Positions 44,700 to 53,233 of a stretch of 64,000 bases of DNA are shown here, piece by piece (position 1 is the first letter of the stretch; every line of letters begins with the position of its first letter). Where the stretch lies: assembly GCF_030269685.1 (NCBI RefSeq), contig NZ_BSTT01000001.1:806001-870000 (forward strand), in the 5' to 3' direction. The notes beneath the pieces were generated by a model. The model had not been told where the DNA came from. It searched no databases and was given only the letters and a program-made list of their open reading frames with translations. Source of the stretch: Actinomycetospora sp. NBRC 106378 (GTDB lineage: Bacteria; Actinomycetota; Actinomycetes; Mycobacteriales; Pseudonocardiaceae). The translations under genes were made by a program, and so were the position numbers.

Positions 44700-45020
44700 T
44701 CAGCCCTGCAGCTCGGACTGCGGGGTGATGGCGAAGCGGTACTCGTCGCCGGAGCCGTCGGACTCGTTCTCCGGGATGCGCTCGACGTCGAGGACCTTGT
44801 CGTCCAGCGCGGACGCGGCCATCGGCTCGAGGAAGATGACGGCGCCGCCGCCCTCGAGCACGGTGTCGTCCGCCGCCGGGTTCGGCGCGACGGAGAGCTC
44901 GAGGCCCTCCTCCGCCATGTTCGGCGTGGCGGCGATCCGGAGACCGGATCCCTCGGGCATCTCGTTGGTCTCGAGGATGTTGGAGATCGCCTCGGCCGCC
45001 GTCTCCGTCAGTGCCAGCAT
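44700..45020 (-). CDS. HesB/IscA-like protein lacking cysteines
   Basis: A 106-aa protein with the HesB/IscA fold pattern: MLALTETAAEAISNILE, GLRIAATP, LELSVAPNPAADDTVLEGGGAVIFLEPMAAS-type strands. The three Cys that bind iron-sulfur clusters in IscA are absent, and there is no Cys in the whole protein, so cluster assembly is unlikely. This Cys-free variant is widespread in actinobacteria; its role is unknown. The promoter has TATGAT 8 bases before the ATG. Confidence 0.8.
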   Translation of the reverse strand: MLALTETAAEAISNILETNEMPEGSGLRIAATPNMAEEGLELSVAPNPAADDTVLEGGGAVIFLEPMAASALDDKVLDVERIPENESDGSGDEYRFAITPQSELQG

Positions 45021-45028
45021 GCCCCGTT

Positions 45029-45034
45029 ATCATA
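45029..45034 (-). promoter_or_regulatory. Strong -10 box of the HesB-like gene
   Basis: TATGAT on the minus strand lies eight bases before the ATG at 45020. Near-consensus and very AT-rich for this genome; the transcript would have a 0-2 base leader, although ACGGGG could act weakly as a binding site. Confidence 0.55.
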
Positions 45035-45124
45035 CGGATCACGGAAAGGTCACGCACGTCATCGCGCGCGCCATCACACGGGTTGGTCCCCCGACCCGGC
45101 GCCTGGTCACGGAGGAGAGCGGCC

Positions 45125-46393
45125 ATGGCACTCCCGGTCCCCGAATCGGCCGCCGGGACGCGGGAGGACATCCTCCGAACGCTCGTCGGACATCCCGAGG
45201 GCCTCTCGGACCGTGAGCTCGCCGAGACGCTCGTCGAGGCGCACCCGGGCATCGATTACAAGGCCGTGAACCACCAGTGCCGCAAGCTGGTCACCGCGGG
45301 CGCGGTGGAGCGGGTGGGCACGAAGCCGGTCCGCACGCGGCTGGCTCCCGGGTACGTCCCGCCCGCACCACCCGACCGGCCCATCGAGGAGCCGGAGCCG
45401 TCGACCGATGCGCCTGATGTGTCCCTCGCGCCGACGACCACCGGTCTGCCCGGTCTGCCGCCCGTCCAGGCCGCCGTGCTCGCCGCCCTCGTCGACGCGC
45501 CCGCGGGCCTGACCGACAACGAGATCGCCGCGATCCTCGCGCCCGCGCACCCGGACGTCGACCCGAAGGCGTTCAACTACCAGTGCCGCAAGCTCGTGAA
45601 AGCGGGCCTGGTGGAGCGGTCCGCCCGCTCGAAGGACGCCCCGATCCGGACGCGTGTCACCGACGCCGGGCGGGAGGAGGCGGCGAGCGCGGTCCTGCCG
45701 GCTCCCGGGCCGGACCGGACGTTCACCGACCCCACGGTGTTCACCGCGGACCCCCGGGACGAGCAGGAGGACGAGGAGCCGCCGTCGCGCCGGCCCCGCC
45801 CCCGCCCGAAGGCGCCCAGCGACGACCTCGCCCGGATCCGGCGTTCCGAGCGCGCCGGCGACGACCCGGACGAGACGCCCCTGCGGTTCCTGCCCTTCTC
45901 GGCGTCGGCCTCGGTGGTGCTGCGCGAGCGGCTGGCGCAGCGGGCCGCGCTGCGGACCGTCCCGGCCCGGTCCCGCGAGGTCGTGGTCCCGCAGCGCGAC
46001 GTGCTGCAGGGCTGGTCGCGGACGCAGAACGTGGCCGCGGCGGTCGCGACCTGGCTGACCCGCCGGGGCGGGACGGTGCGCCGCGCGACCGAGCAGGGCC
46101 CCGCGCTCGACCTCGTGGCGGGCCTGGACGGCGAGGACGTGCACGTCGAGGTCACCGGGTGGCCGCCGGACGGGGCACGCACGCACCCGAGCACGCTCGC
46201 GGCGGACTGGTTCCGCGCCGCGAGCGCGGCGGCGGTGCAGCGACGCCGGGCCCACCCGCGCAGCCGCGTGGTGATCGCGCTCCCGGACACCCGCCGCTAC
46301 CGCGGCCTCGCCGCCGACGCCGCGTCGACGCTGGAGCAGGCGCGGGCCGAGGTGTGGTTCGTGGACGCCGACGGGGCGGTCCAGCTCTCCTGA
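45125..46393 (+). CDS. Tandem winged-helix protein with possible PD-(D/E)XK-like C-terminal domain
   Basis: A 422-aa protein. Two similar units at about residues 12-66 and 115-172 each read as a winged helix (LVGHPEGLSDRELAETL...AVNHQCRKLVTAGAVERVG and LVDAPAGLTDNEIAAIL...AFNYQCRKLVKAGLVERSA). After an acidic, Arg/Pro-rich linker, the last 130 residues (VAAAVATWLTRRGGTVRRA..., ALDLVAGLDGEDVHVEVTGWP, RSRVVIALPDTRRY) look like a restriction-endonuclease fold with D and E in place but Thr where the Lys of ExK is expected. GGAGGAG precedes the ATG by 7 bases. It may bind or cut DNA; not a family I recognise. Confidence 0.65.
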   Translation: MALPVPESAAGTREDILRTLVGHPEGLSDRELAETLVEAHPGIDYKAVNHQCRKLVTAGAVERVGTKPVRTRLAPGYVPPAPPDRPIEEPEPSTDAPDVSLAPTTTGLPGLPPVQAAVLAALVDAPAGLTDNEIAAILAPAHPDVDPKAFNYQCRKLVKAGLVERSARSKDAPIRTRVTDAGREEAASAVLPAPGPDRTFTDPTVFTADPRDEQEDEEPPSRRPRPRPKAPSDDLARIRRSERAGDDPDETPLRFLPFSASASVVLRERLAQRAALRTVPARSREVVVPQRDVLQGWSRTQNVAAAVATWLTRRGGTVRRATEQGPALDLVAGLDGEDVHVEVTGWPPDGARTHPSTLAADWFRAASAAAVQRRRAHPRSRVVIALPDTRRYRGLAADAASTLEQARAEVWFVDADGAVQLS

Positions 46394-46399
46394 GCCCGC

Positions 46400-46440
46400 G
46401 TGGAGCCCGATTGCCTCCCGCCGGGCGGGGGTAGCTCCAC
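46400..46440 (+). terminator. Hairpin after the winged-helix gene
   Basis: GTGGAGC (46400-46406) pairs with GCTCCAC (46434-46440), with an internal CCCGCC/GGCGGG stem. It lies 7 bases after the stop and before the hemerythrin start. Confidence 0.55.
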
Positions 46441-46467
46441 CGGACCACCACCGAAGGAGTTCCGAGT

Positions 46468-46992
46468 ATGTCCGCGGACATCACCGAGATGATCCTCGAC
46501 GACCACGACTGGTTCCGTCGGCAGTTCCTGCTCCTCGCGGGGCTGCGGGACCACCCCGACAAGCTGGACGAGGCCGCGCAGATCTGGGACGGGCTCGCCC
46601 GCCACCTCGAGGTCCACGCCTCCGCCGAGGAGGAGCACTTCTACCCGTCGATGGCCCGCCGCGCCGACGACGACGACGCCTCGGCCACCGAGGACGCCAT
46701 CGGCGACCACGACGACATCCGGGCCGGCGCGCGCAAGGCGTTCGACCAGGAGCCCGGCAGCGAGGAGTGGTGGGCCGCGATCGACGAGTGCGACAAGGCC
46801 AACAACCACCACATGTCGGAGGAGGAGAGCGACGACCTGGCCCCGTTCCGCCGGGTGACGACGCTCGCCTTCCGCCAGGAGCTGGGCGCCAAGTTCGAGC
46901 AGTTCAAGTCCGAGCACGCCCACGCCGAGGGCCTCGACTTCGCGGACAAGGACCCGGACGCCTACGTCGAGGCGGTCACGACCACCAGCTGA
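46468..46992 (+). CDS. Hemerythrin HHE-domain protein
   Basis: A 174-aa all-helical protein with the di-iron ligands of HHE cation-binding proteins: LDDHDWFRRQF (first His), HLEVHASAEEEHFYP (His, Glu and His), GDHDDI and HHMSEEESD (later His and Glu). Bacterial HHE proteins sense or carry oxygen, NO or iron. AAGGAG lies 7-8 bases before the ATG. Its last 17 bases overlap, tail to tail, with the convergent Hsp70-like gene. Confidence 0.9.
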   Translation: MSADITEMILDDHDWFRRQFLLLAGLRDHPDKLDEAAQIWDGLARHLEVHASAEEEHFYPSMARRADDDDASATEDAIGDHDDIRAGARKAFDQEPGSEEWWAAIDECDKANNHHMSEEESDDLAPFRRVTTLAFRQELGAKFEQFKSEHAHAEGLDFADKDPDAYVEAVTTTS

Positions 46993-48718
46993 CGACTCCC
47001 GCGCCCAGCCCGCCGAAGGCGGCGCTGATCTCGCCGGGCCCCAGCACCAGCACCCCGACCGCCGCGAGCACCGCGACGAGCAGGAGCACCACGAGCACGG
47101 GGATCGCGCCGCGCGGCGGCCGGCGCGTCCCCGTCTCCGCGGGGACCGGCTGCGGTGCGGTGTCCGGCCCCCGGCCGGTCCGGACGACGGGTCCGGTGCC
47201 GGGGGCGTGCGCGAGCGGCGCGAGCCCGGCGTCGGGCTCCGGTCGACGCAGCGGGCCGGAGCTGCCGGGCGGGGCGTCCGACGTCGGGCGGGCGTCGTGG
47301 GGGCGCGCCGAAGCCAGCGCGGCGTGACCGGCGACGCCGGTGCCGTTCGCGGGCCGCCCGGGCTCGGCGACCGGGGCGGGAGCGGCGCCGACCCCGCCCA
47401 CCCCCGTGCCGAACGCCTGCGGCCAGTCCTCCGAGCCCCGCTGGGCCTGGACGGGTGTGGAGGGCAGACGGGCCGCGGGGATGTCCGGCCCGGGCCGCTC
47501 CTCGTCGTCCCGCACGGCGGGGCCGTCGACCGTGGTGGTCTCCTCGGGGCGCTCCTCGGGGTGTTCGGGGCGCTCCTCGCGCGGCGGGTCAGTCGGCCCG
47601 TCCGGCCGCGCGAGCCCGTGCGCCGGGGTGCGGGGTTCACGGGGCACGAGCGGTTCGTCGAGCGCCGGCGCCGCTGCGGCCGGGGCGCCCACCACGGCGC
47701 CGACGCCGACCGGCGCCGACGGGTGGCCCACGGTGCGGCGGGCCCGGATCGCCTGGGCGCCGGAGGCGGCGCGGGTGGCCCGCGGGCGGGCGGGGCGCAG
47801 CAGCGCCGCGAGCCCGGTCACGCCGTCGGTGGCGCCGCCCGGCAGGACCAGGGCGTCGTCGGACCCGCCGACCAGGTCGGCGAGGCGTCGCGCGAGGGGC
47901 GTGACGCGGTCGGTGAGCACGTGCACGACACCGGACCGGTCACCGTCGTCCGGCCCGACCGCCCCGGCGGACCGGTCGATCTCGGACACCGTCTCCTGCA
48001 GCGCGTGCTCGACGAGCTGGTCGAACACCGCCCGGTCGACGGTCACGGTGTGGCCGCCGGCCGAGACCCGGGCGTGCGCGACGTCGGTGTCGGCGAGCCG
48101 CGTGCGGGCGCGGCGGACCTCGCGGCGCAGCCGGGCGGCCTCGCCGCGGGTGTCACCCGTCCCGCGGGTGCCCGGACGGGGGCCGCCGACGTGGCCCGCC
48201 GCGGGGTCGAGCGAGGAGAGCTGGGCGCGCACGACGCCGAGGAGCAGCTGGTCGAGCCGGGTCCCGGTGGCGACCGGACCCCGGGCACCGACCTCGGCCC
48301 CCTCGGCGGTCCGGACCACCGGCCAGGCGGTCAGGGCGCCGTCCCGCGCGTCCAGGACGATCGCGCGGTCGCCGACCGCGACCTCGGCCGCGACGCGGTC
48401 GCCGACCGCCGCGACCGGGCCGGGCAGCCACGACGGGGCGGGCAGCCCCACGAGCGCCGTCGCCTCGGCGATCTCCTCGAAGCGGCGCCGCTCGGTGTCG
48501 GCCGGGGTCGCGACGACGAGCCGCGACGGCCGGTCCGTGCCCTCGAGCAGGGCGGTGAACGCGTCGGCGAGCCGGTCCACGGCGTCGCCGCCGGGCTCGA
48601 GGGACGCGCTCCGCGGCGGCGACCCGTCGGCCGGGTCGCCCGTGCCGGCCGCCCGGTCCACCTCGACCGCGACCAGCTCCGACGGCGTCACCTCGACCGC
48701 CATCACCCAGCTGCTCAC
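46976..48718 (-). CDS. Divergent Hsp70-like protein with C-terminal membrane anchor
   Basis: A 580-aa protein. The first 310 residues have the outline of an actin/Hsp70 ATPase fold: a strand with GDRAIVLDARDGALTAWPVV, a helical segment RREVRRARTRLADTDVAHARV like the Hsp70 subdomain-IB/IIB link, and ALVLPGGATDGVTGLAALL where DnaK has GGSSRIP. The phosphate loops are weak, so ATPase activity is doubtful. Then come about 200 Pro/Arg-rich residues, a membrane helix (AIPVLVVLLLVAVLAAVGVLVLG) and a short outer tail. AGGAGG precedes the GTG by 6 bases. Confidence 0.6.
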   Translation of the reverse strand: MSSWVMAVEVTPSELVAVEVDRAAGTGDPADGSPPRSASLEPGGDAVDRLADAFTALLEGTDRPSRLVVATPADTERRRFEEIAEATALVGLPAPSWLPGPVAAVGDRVAAEVAVGDRAIVLDARDGALTAWPVVRTAEGAEVGARGPVATGTRLDQLLLGVVRAQLSSLDPAAGHVGGPRPGTRGTGDTRGEAARLRREVRRARTRLADTDVAHARVSAGGHTVTVDRAVFDQLVEHALQETVSEIDRSAGAVGPDDGDRSGVVHVLTDRVTPLARRLADLVGGSDDALVLPGGATDGVTGLAALLRPARPRATRAASGAQAIRARRTVGHPSAPVGVGAVVGAPAAAAPALDEPLVPREPRTPAHGLARPDGPTDPPREERPEHPEERPEETTTVDGPAVRDDEERPGPDIPAARLPSTPVQAQRGSEDWPQAFGTGVGGVGAAPAPVAEPGRPANGTGVAGHAALASARPHDARPTSDAPPGSSGPLRRPEPDAGLAPLAHAPGTGPVVRTGRGPDTAPQPVPAETGTRRPPRGAIPVLVVLLLVAVLAAVGVLVLGPGEISAAFGGLGAGVVSWWS

Positions 48719-49039
48719 CGGAGTCCTCCTCGTCGTCCGCCGCGACGGTGCCGTCCCGTCGGGTCCCGCGGCGATCGCGCGCCGGGCGGACCCGGGTCGC
48801 GCCGCGGGCGCCGCCCACGGTAATGGGGCCCGATCCGGACCCCACCACCGGTGACCGGGGAGTCACCGGGGCGGGGACGAATCGGGCGTCGGTCATGGTC
48901 GATGTCACACCGGTGCGGCATGCTGACGCCCCGGGAGACCGGAGCGCAGCGCCGCCGCACCCGGAGGAGGGACGCGGCCGCCCCGGTGGGATGACGCCGT
49001 GCCGGGCGCGGATCGACGCCGCGTGGGCGGAGAGGGGGC
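48719..49039. promoter_or_regulatory. Divergent intergenic region with a GTGAC/GTCAC palindrome
   Basis: This 321-base gap has no gene. It contains CCGGTGAC (48848-48855) and GTCACCGG (48862-48869), an 8-bp inverted repeat with a six-base spacer, similar to the GTGAC-N5-GTCACCGG palindromes at 56485 and 57501. TACCGT on the minus strand (48818-48823) is a possible -10 box for the Hsp70-like gene. Otherwise nothing recognisable. Confidence 0.35.
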
Positions 49040-50191
49040 GTGGTGGTCACCACGGGGACGGCACGCACGCCCCGGCGCGGGGCGACCGTCGACGTGCACG
49101 CGACGCTCGCGCCGCTGTGGCGGGGCCTCGTGCTCTACCGGGTGGTCGCCCTGGCCTACGCCGTCGCGAACGTCGTGCGTTTCGCCGACCTCTACGCCCG
49201 GCCCGCCCTCGGCGTGGGCGTCGTGGTGTTCATGGCCGCCTGGACGCTCGTCACCTCGGTGGCCTACCTCCGCGGGCCGTCGCGGCTCGTGCTCGTCGAC
49301 CTCGTGGTCACCGTCCTCACCACGATGACCACGGTGCTCGTGGACGATCCCGCGCGCATCGCCGCCGGGCAGCCCGTGATCACCACGGTGTGGTCGGCGG
49401 GGGCGGTGCTCGCCGTCGCCGTGGCGTACGGGGTGCGGCCTGCGGTCGGGGCGGTCGCGGTGTCGGTGGCCGCGCTGGCCTTCACCCGCCGCGCCCTCGA
49501 CGCCGCCCTGCTCTCCGACGCGCAGCTGCTGCTGGTCGCGGGTGTCGCCGTCGGGTTCGCGTCGGTGGCGATGCGGCGTTCGGCACAGCGACTGCAGGAG
49601 GCGATCGCGACGGAGGCCGCGGCGGCGGAGCGTGACCGGCTCGCCCGCGACATCCACGACGGCGTGCTGCAGGTCCTCGCGCTCGTCCGCCGCCGGGGCC
49701 CGTCGCTGGGCGACCCCGACCTGGTCCGGGAGGCCGCCGAGCAGGAGGTCTCGTTGCGGCGGCTGATCACGCGCGGCCCGCCCGGGCTCGACGGTCCCGA
49801 CGGCGAGCCGGTCGACCTGGGTGCCGCGATCGGCGCCACCCTGCCGTCGCGGGCCGTGCTCGCGGTCCCGCCGGAGCCGGTCGCGGTGTCCGGCGCGCTG
49901 GCCCGGGCGGTGGTCGCGGTGGTGCGGGAGGCGGCGGCGAACGCGGACGCCCACGCCGGTCCCGACACCGGGCTGTGGGTGCTGGTGGAGGACGACGACG
50001 GCGCGGTGACGGTGAGCGTCCGCGACGACGGCGGCGGCATCCCCGAGGGCCGACTGGCGGCGGCCCGGGAGGAGGGGCACCTCGGCGTGGCCTCCTCCAT
50101 CCGCGGCCGCACGGAGGAGCTCGGGGGGTCGGCCACGCTGGAGACGGCGCCCGGACAGGGCACGGAGTGGGAGTTGGTGTTCCCCCGATGA
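49040..50191 (+). CDS. Sensor histidine kinase (HisKA_3 / NarL-type)
   Basis: A 383-aa kinase. Five to six membrane helices fill residues 25-175 with almost no external loops, so it likely senses a membrane signal. The dimerisation box RDIHDGVLQVLALV carries the phosphorylated His (near residue 211). The ATPase domain has REAAANADAHAG (N box), VRDDGGGIPEG (G1) and HLGVASSIRGRTEELGG. The response regulator starts within its stop (ATGA). GTG start. No target genes are evident next to it. Confidence 0.92.
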   Translation: MVVTTGTARTPRRGATVDVHATLAPLWRGLVLYRVVALAYAVANVVRFADLYARPALGVGVVVFMAAWTLVTSVAYLRGPSRLVLVDLVVTVLTTMTTVLVDDPARIAAGQPVITTVWSAGAVLAVAVAYGVRPAVGAVAVSVAALAFTRRALDAALLSDAQLLLVAGVAVGFASVAMRRSAQRLQEAIATEAAAAERDRLARDIHDGVLQVLALVRRRGPSLGDPDLVREAAEQEVSLRRLITRGPPGLDGPDGEPVDLGAAIGATLPSRAVLAVPPEPVAVSGALARAVVAVVREAAANADAHAGPDTGLWVLVEDDDGAVTVSVRDDGGGIPEGRLAAAREEGHLGVASSIRGRTEELGGSATLETAPGQGTEWELVFPR

Positions 50192-50862
50192 GCGACCCGC
50201 AGCGAGCGCCGACGCGGGTGATGGTGGTCGACGACCACCCGATGTGGCGCGAGGGCGTGGCCCGCGACCTCGGCGAACGTGGGTTCGACGTCGTCGCGAC
50301 CGCGGGCGACGGGGCCGCCGCGGTGCGGATCGCGCCGGCCGCGCGACCCGACGTCGTGGTGATGGACCTGCAGATGCCGCACCTCGACGGGGCCGGCGCC
50401 ACCGCCGCGATCCGCGCCGCGCTGCCCGGGACGCGGGTGCTCGTGCTCTCCGCGAGCGCCGAGCAGGGCGACGTGCTGGGAGCGGTGCGTGCCGGGGCGT
50501 CGGGCTACCTGATCAAGTCCGCCCAGGCGGCGGAGCTGGTCGACGCGGTGACGCGCACGGCCAACGGGCAGGCGGTGTTCGGGCCCGAGCTCGCGGGTCT
50601 CGTGCTCGGCGAGTTCCGGCGACGCGAGAACGCCGCGCGCCGGGAGGTCCGGCCCACCGGCGAGCCGGCGCTGACCCCGCGCGAGACCGAGGTGCTGCGC
50701 CTCGTCGCGAAGGGGCTGACGGCCCGACAGATCGCCGAGCGGCTGACGCTCTCGCACCGCACCGTCGAGAACCACGTGCAGAACGCCCTGCGGAAACTGC
50801 AGCTCACCAACCGGGTCGAGCTGACCCGGTACGCGATCGAGCAGGGCCTGGACGCCGAGTGA
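50188..50862 (+). CDS. LuxR/NarL-family response regulator
   Basis: A 224-aa two-domain regulator coupled to the upstream kinase. Receiver domain: VMVVDDHPMW (acidic pair), VVMDLQMPHLDG (phosphorylated Asp near residue 60), VLSAS (Thr/Ser) and LIKSA (Lys). C-terminal LuxR helix-turn-helix: LTPRETEVLRLVAKGLTARQI and LSHRTVENHVQNALRKL. It starts at the ATG overlapping the kinase stop. Expected to bind short inverted repeats; candidates nearby include the GTGAC/GTCAC palindromes, which is speculation. Confidence 0.93.
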   Translation: MSDPQRAPTRVMVVDDHPMWREGVARDLGERGFDVVATAGDGAAAVRIAPAARPDVVVMDLQMPHLDGAGATAAIRAALPGTRVLVLSASAEQGDVLGAVRAGASGYLIKSAQAAELVDAVTRTANGQAVFGPELAGLVLGEFRRRENAARREVRPTGEPALTPRETEVLRLVAKGLTARQIAERLTLSHRTVENHVQNALRKLQLTNRVELTRYAIEQGLDAE

Positions 50863-50886
50863 CCCCGGGTCGCGGGGGCGGCCCCG

Positions 50887-51315
50887 TCACGACCCCGCCG
50901 TCCAGGGCCCGACCCCGCTGATGCGTTCCACGGTGGTCCGCACGACGTAGCCGGGCGGAGGCCCCGGAGGAGCCTGGTACTCGAAGTCCGGCGCCACGTA
51001 CACCCGGGCCAGCGCCCCGACCAGCTCGGCCGCCCCGCCCTCGGTCACCTCGGCCGTGCCGTACACGACGAGGTTGGGGTGCATGCCGTTCGGGAGCGGC
51101 TCGGCGCCCGCGAACGAGATCGCGATCCGCGGGTCCCGTCGCAGGTTGCGCAGCTTGCGGTAGTTGCCGAAGTGACCGGTGACGATGTGGTCGCCGTCGA
51201 GACCCGCCCACACGGTGGAGACCTGGGGTCCGCCGTCGGGATCGAGGGTGACGAGATGGGCGAGGGCGCCGGAGCGGATGAGGGCGCGGGCCGACTCGGG
51301 GAGGGTGATGGGCAC
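50887..51315 (-). CDS. PPOX-class flavin/F420-dependent oxidoreductase
   Basis: About 142 aa with a pyridoxamine-5'-phosphate-oxidase split-barrel pattern: ALIRSGALAHLVTLDPDGGPQVSTVWAGLDGDHIV, then RKLRNLRRDPRIAISFAG and a VVYGTAEV strand. In actinobacteria this subfamily often uses F420 or heme or biliverdin. The GTG at 51315 has GAGGG 8 bases upstream; GTG 51324 is the alternative. It is divergent from the GlxA-type regulator and convergent with the response regulator. Confidence 0.8.
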   Translation of the reverse strand: MPITLPESARALIRSGALAHLVTLDPDGGPQVSTVWAGLDGDHIVTGHFGNYRKLRNLRRDPRIAISFAGAEPLPNGMHPNLVVYGTAEVTEGGAAELVGALARVYVAPDFEYQAPPGPPPGYVVRTTVERISGVGPWTAGS

Positions 51316-51386
51316 GGCGCCCACCCTCACCCCGGGCCGGGCCCGCTGCCAGTGGCCTGCGGGACGACCTGTGACAACATCGGGCC

Positions 51387-52346
51387 ATGCCGCTCCCGCA
51401 CCGCGTCGCCGTCCTGGTGCGCGACGGCGTGCTCGCGATGGAGCTCGGCATCGCCCACCGCATCTTCGGGCAGGCGCGGGACGCGGACGGGGCACGGCTC
51501 TACGAGGTCGCCACCTGCGCGGTGCGGCCCGGCACCGTCCGCACCGACGGCGACGTCGGCCTGACCGTCGAGCACGGGCCCGACCTGCTCGCCGCCGCCG
51601 ACACCGTGGTGGTCCCGGCGACCGACGCCGACGACACGCTCACCGCGCTCGACCCGGAGCTCGAGGACGCCCTGGCCCGCCGCCGACCCGGCGCCCGCCT
51701 CGCGTCGATCTGCACCGGATCGTTCGTGCTGGCCGCCGCGGGCCTGCTCGACGGGCGCCGGGCGACGACGCACTGGCGCAGCAGCACGGTGTTCGCGGAG
51801 CGTTTCCCGGCCGTGGCCCTGCAGCCCGACGTCCTCTACACCGACGACGACGGGGTCCTGACGTCGGCCGGGGTCGCCTCGGGCATCGACCTGTGCCTGC
51901 ACATGGTCCGACAGGACCACGGCGCCGCCGTCGCGAACGAGGTGGCGCGGCTCGCCGTCGTCCCGCCGCACCGCGACGGCGGGCAGGCGCAGTTCATCCG
52001 CCGGCCGCTCCCCGACACCGACGTGTCCCCCACCGGGCGCGCCCGGCAGTGGGCCGTCGACCACCTGGAGCGCCCGATCACCCTCGCCGATCTCGCGGCG
52101 GCCGCCGGGACGAGCACCCGCACCCTGACCCGCCGGTTCCGCGAGGAGACCGGGACGAGCCCGACCCAGTGGGTCGCGCGCCGACGGCTGGAGTCGGCCT
52201 GCGAGCTGCTCGAGACCTCGGACCTCACCGTCGAGGAGGTGGCGGCCCGGTGCGGGTACGGGACGGCGGCGTCGCTGCGGCTGCACATGCGCGAGGTCCT
52301 CGGCGTGTCGCCGCGTGCCTACCGCCGCACCTTCCTCGGCGTGTGA
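51387..52346 (+). CDS. GlxA-type AraC family transcriptional regulator
   Basis: A 319-aa regulator with an N-terminal DJ-1/PfpI (class I glutamine amidotransferase-like) domain, including ASICTGSFVLAAAGLLDGRRATTHW with the nucleophile-elbow Cys, and a C-terminal AraC domain with two helix-turn-helix motifs (ITLADLAAAAGTSTRTLTRRF and LTVEEVAARCGYGTAASLRLHM). Ligand unknown. The upstream sequence ACAACAT is six bases before the ATG. It probably controls itself or the divergent PPOX gene, by position. Confidence 0.92.
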   Translation: MPLPHRVAVLVRDGVLAMELGIAHRIFGQARDADGARLYEVATCAVRPGTVRTDGDVGLTVEHGPDLLAAADTVVVPATDADDTLTALDPELEDALARRRPGARLASICTGSFVLAAAGLLDGRRATTHWRSSTVFAERFPAVALQPDVLYTDDDGVLTSAGVASGIDLCLHMVRQDHGAAVANEVARLAVVPPHRDGGQAQFIRRPLPDTDVSPTGRARQWAVDHLERPITLADLAAAAGTSTRTLTRRFREETGTSPTQWVARRRLESACELLETSDLTVEEVAARCGYGTAASLRLHMREVLGVSPRAYRRTFLGV

Positions 52347-52377
52347 GGGTGCCTGCGGCAGGTGAGCAGGGCGCACC

Positions 52378-53199
52378 TCAGTTGAGGTGGGCCCGCCAGA
52401 CGCGCGCGGCGCGCGCGAGCTCCGCGGCGTGCCGCGGGAGGCGTTCCCCCCACGAGTCCAGCAGCCGGGCGGCGTCGAGGTACTCCCCGCGCCGCCCCAT
52501 CGTCGCGGCGAGCTCGACGACCTCCTCGGCGGTGACCCCCGGCAGGTGCAACCGGGCCTCCAGCACGCGGCGCAGCTCCGGGACCCGTCCGGCCGCGCGG
52601 TGCACCACCCGCAGGTTGGTCAGCATCCGCACGAGCACGGCCTCGGTGGTGACGGGGACGAGCAGGTCGGGGTGGAACGGCAGCGCCGGGTTCGCCCCGG
52701 TGGACGCCACGAACAGGGCCCGGCAGTCGGCCTCGTCGAGCAGCGTCCCCGTGAACGGGTCGACGTACCAGGCCGAGCCCACGGGATGCACGAGGAAGTG
52801 CCCCGGCATGCCGATCGGCTCGATCTGCAGCCCCGCCCGACGACCGACCTCGATCACGACGACGGCGAGCGTGATCGGGATGCCGAGCCGCCGCTCGAGG
52901 ACGTCGACCAGCGAGGAGTTCCGCGGGTCGTAGTAGTTCTCGCGGTTGCCGGCGAATCCCTCCTCGGTGAACAGGCGCAGCACGAGCCCGTCCACGCTCG
53001 CGATCCCCGAGGCCAGACGGTCGAGCTCGGCGAGGGTGGCGCCCAGGTCGGCGTCGGGCCGCGCGAGCCGCGCGATCTCGAGGGCCGCCCGGTCGAGCGG
53101 CGGGTCACCGGCCTCGACGAGGGCGGCGAACCGGGTCACGGCGTCGGCCGACCCCTGGGGGTCCGGCGGCGGAGTCCGGTCCTCGGGGTCGACGGGCAC
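52378..53199 (-). CDS. SirB1/transglutaminase-like (tetratricopeptide) protein
   Basis: About 273 aa. The core matches the SirB1 family: FTEEGFAGNRENYYDPRNSSLVDVLERRLGIPITLAVVVIEVGRRAGL and GMPGHFLVHPVGSAWYVDPFTG, a transglutaminase-like fold whose Cys is replaced, so enzyme activity is doubtful. The C-terminal part has TPR-like helices (RVPELRRVLEARLHLPG). GGGGGAGG stands directly before ATG 53208, too close; the GTG at 53199, nine bases after it, is the likelier start. Function unknown. Confidence 0.82.
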   Translation of the reverse strand: MPVDPEDRTPPPDPQGSADAVTRFAALVEAGDPPLDRAALEIARLARPDADLGATLAELDRLASGIASVDGLVLRLFTEEGFAGNRENYYDPRNSSLVDVLERRLGIPITLAVVVIEVGRRAGLQIEPIGMPGHFLVHPVGSAWYVDPFTGTLLDEADCRALFVASTGANPALPFHPDLLVPVTTEAVLVRMLTNLRVVHRAAGRVPELRRVLEARLHLPGVTAEEVVELAATMGRRGEYLDAARLLDSWGERLPRHAAELARAARVWRAHLN

Positions 53200-53233
53200 G
53201 GGGCGCATCCTCCCCCGCCGGGGCCGCGCGCGC

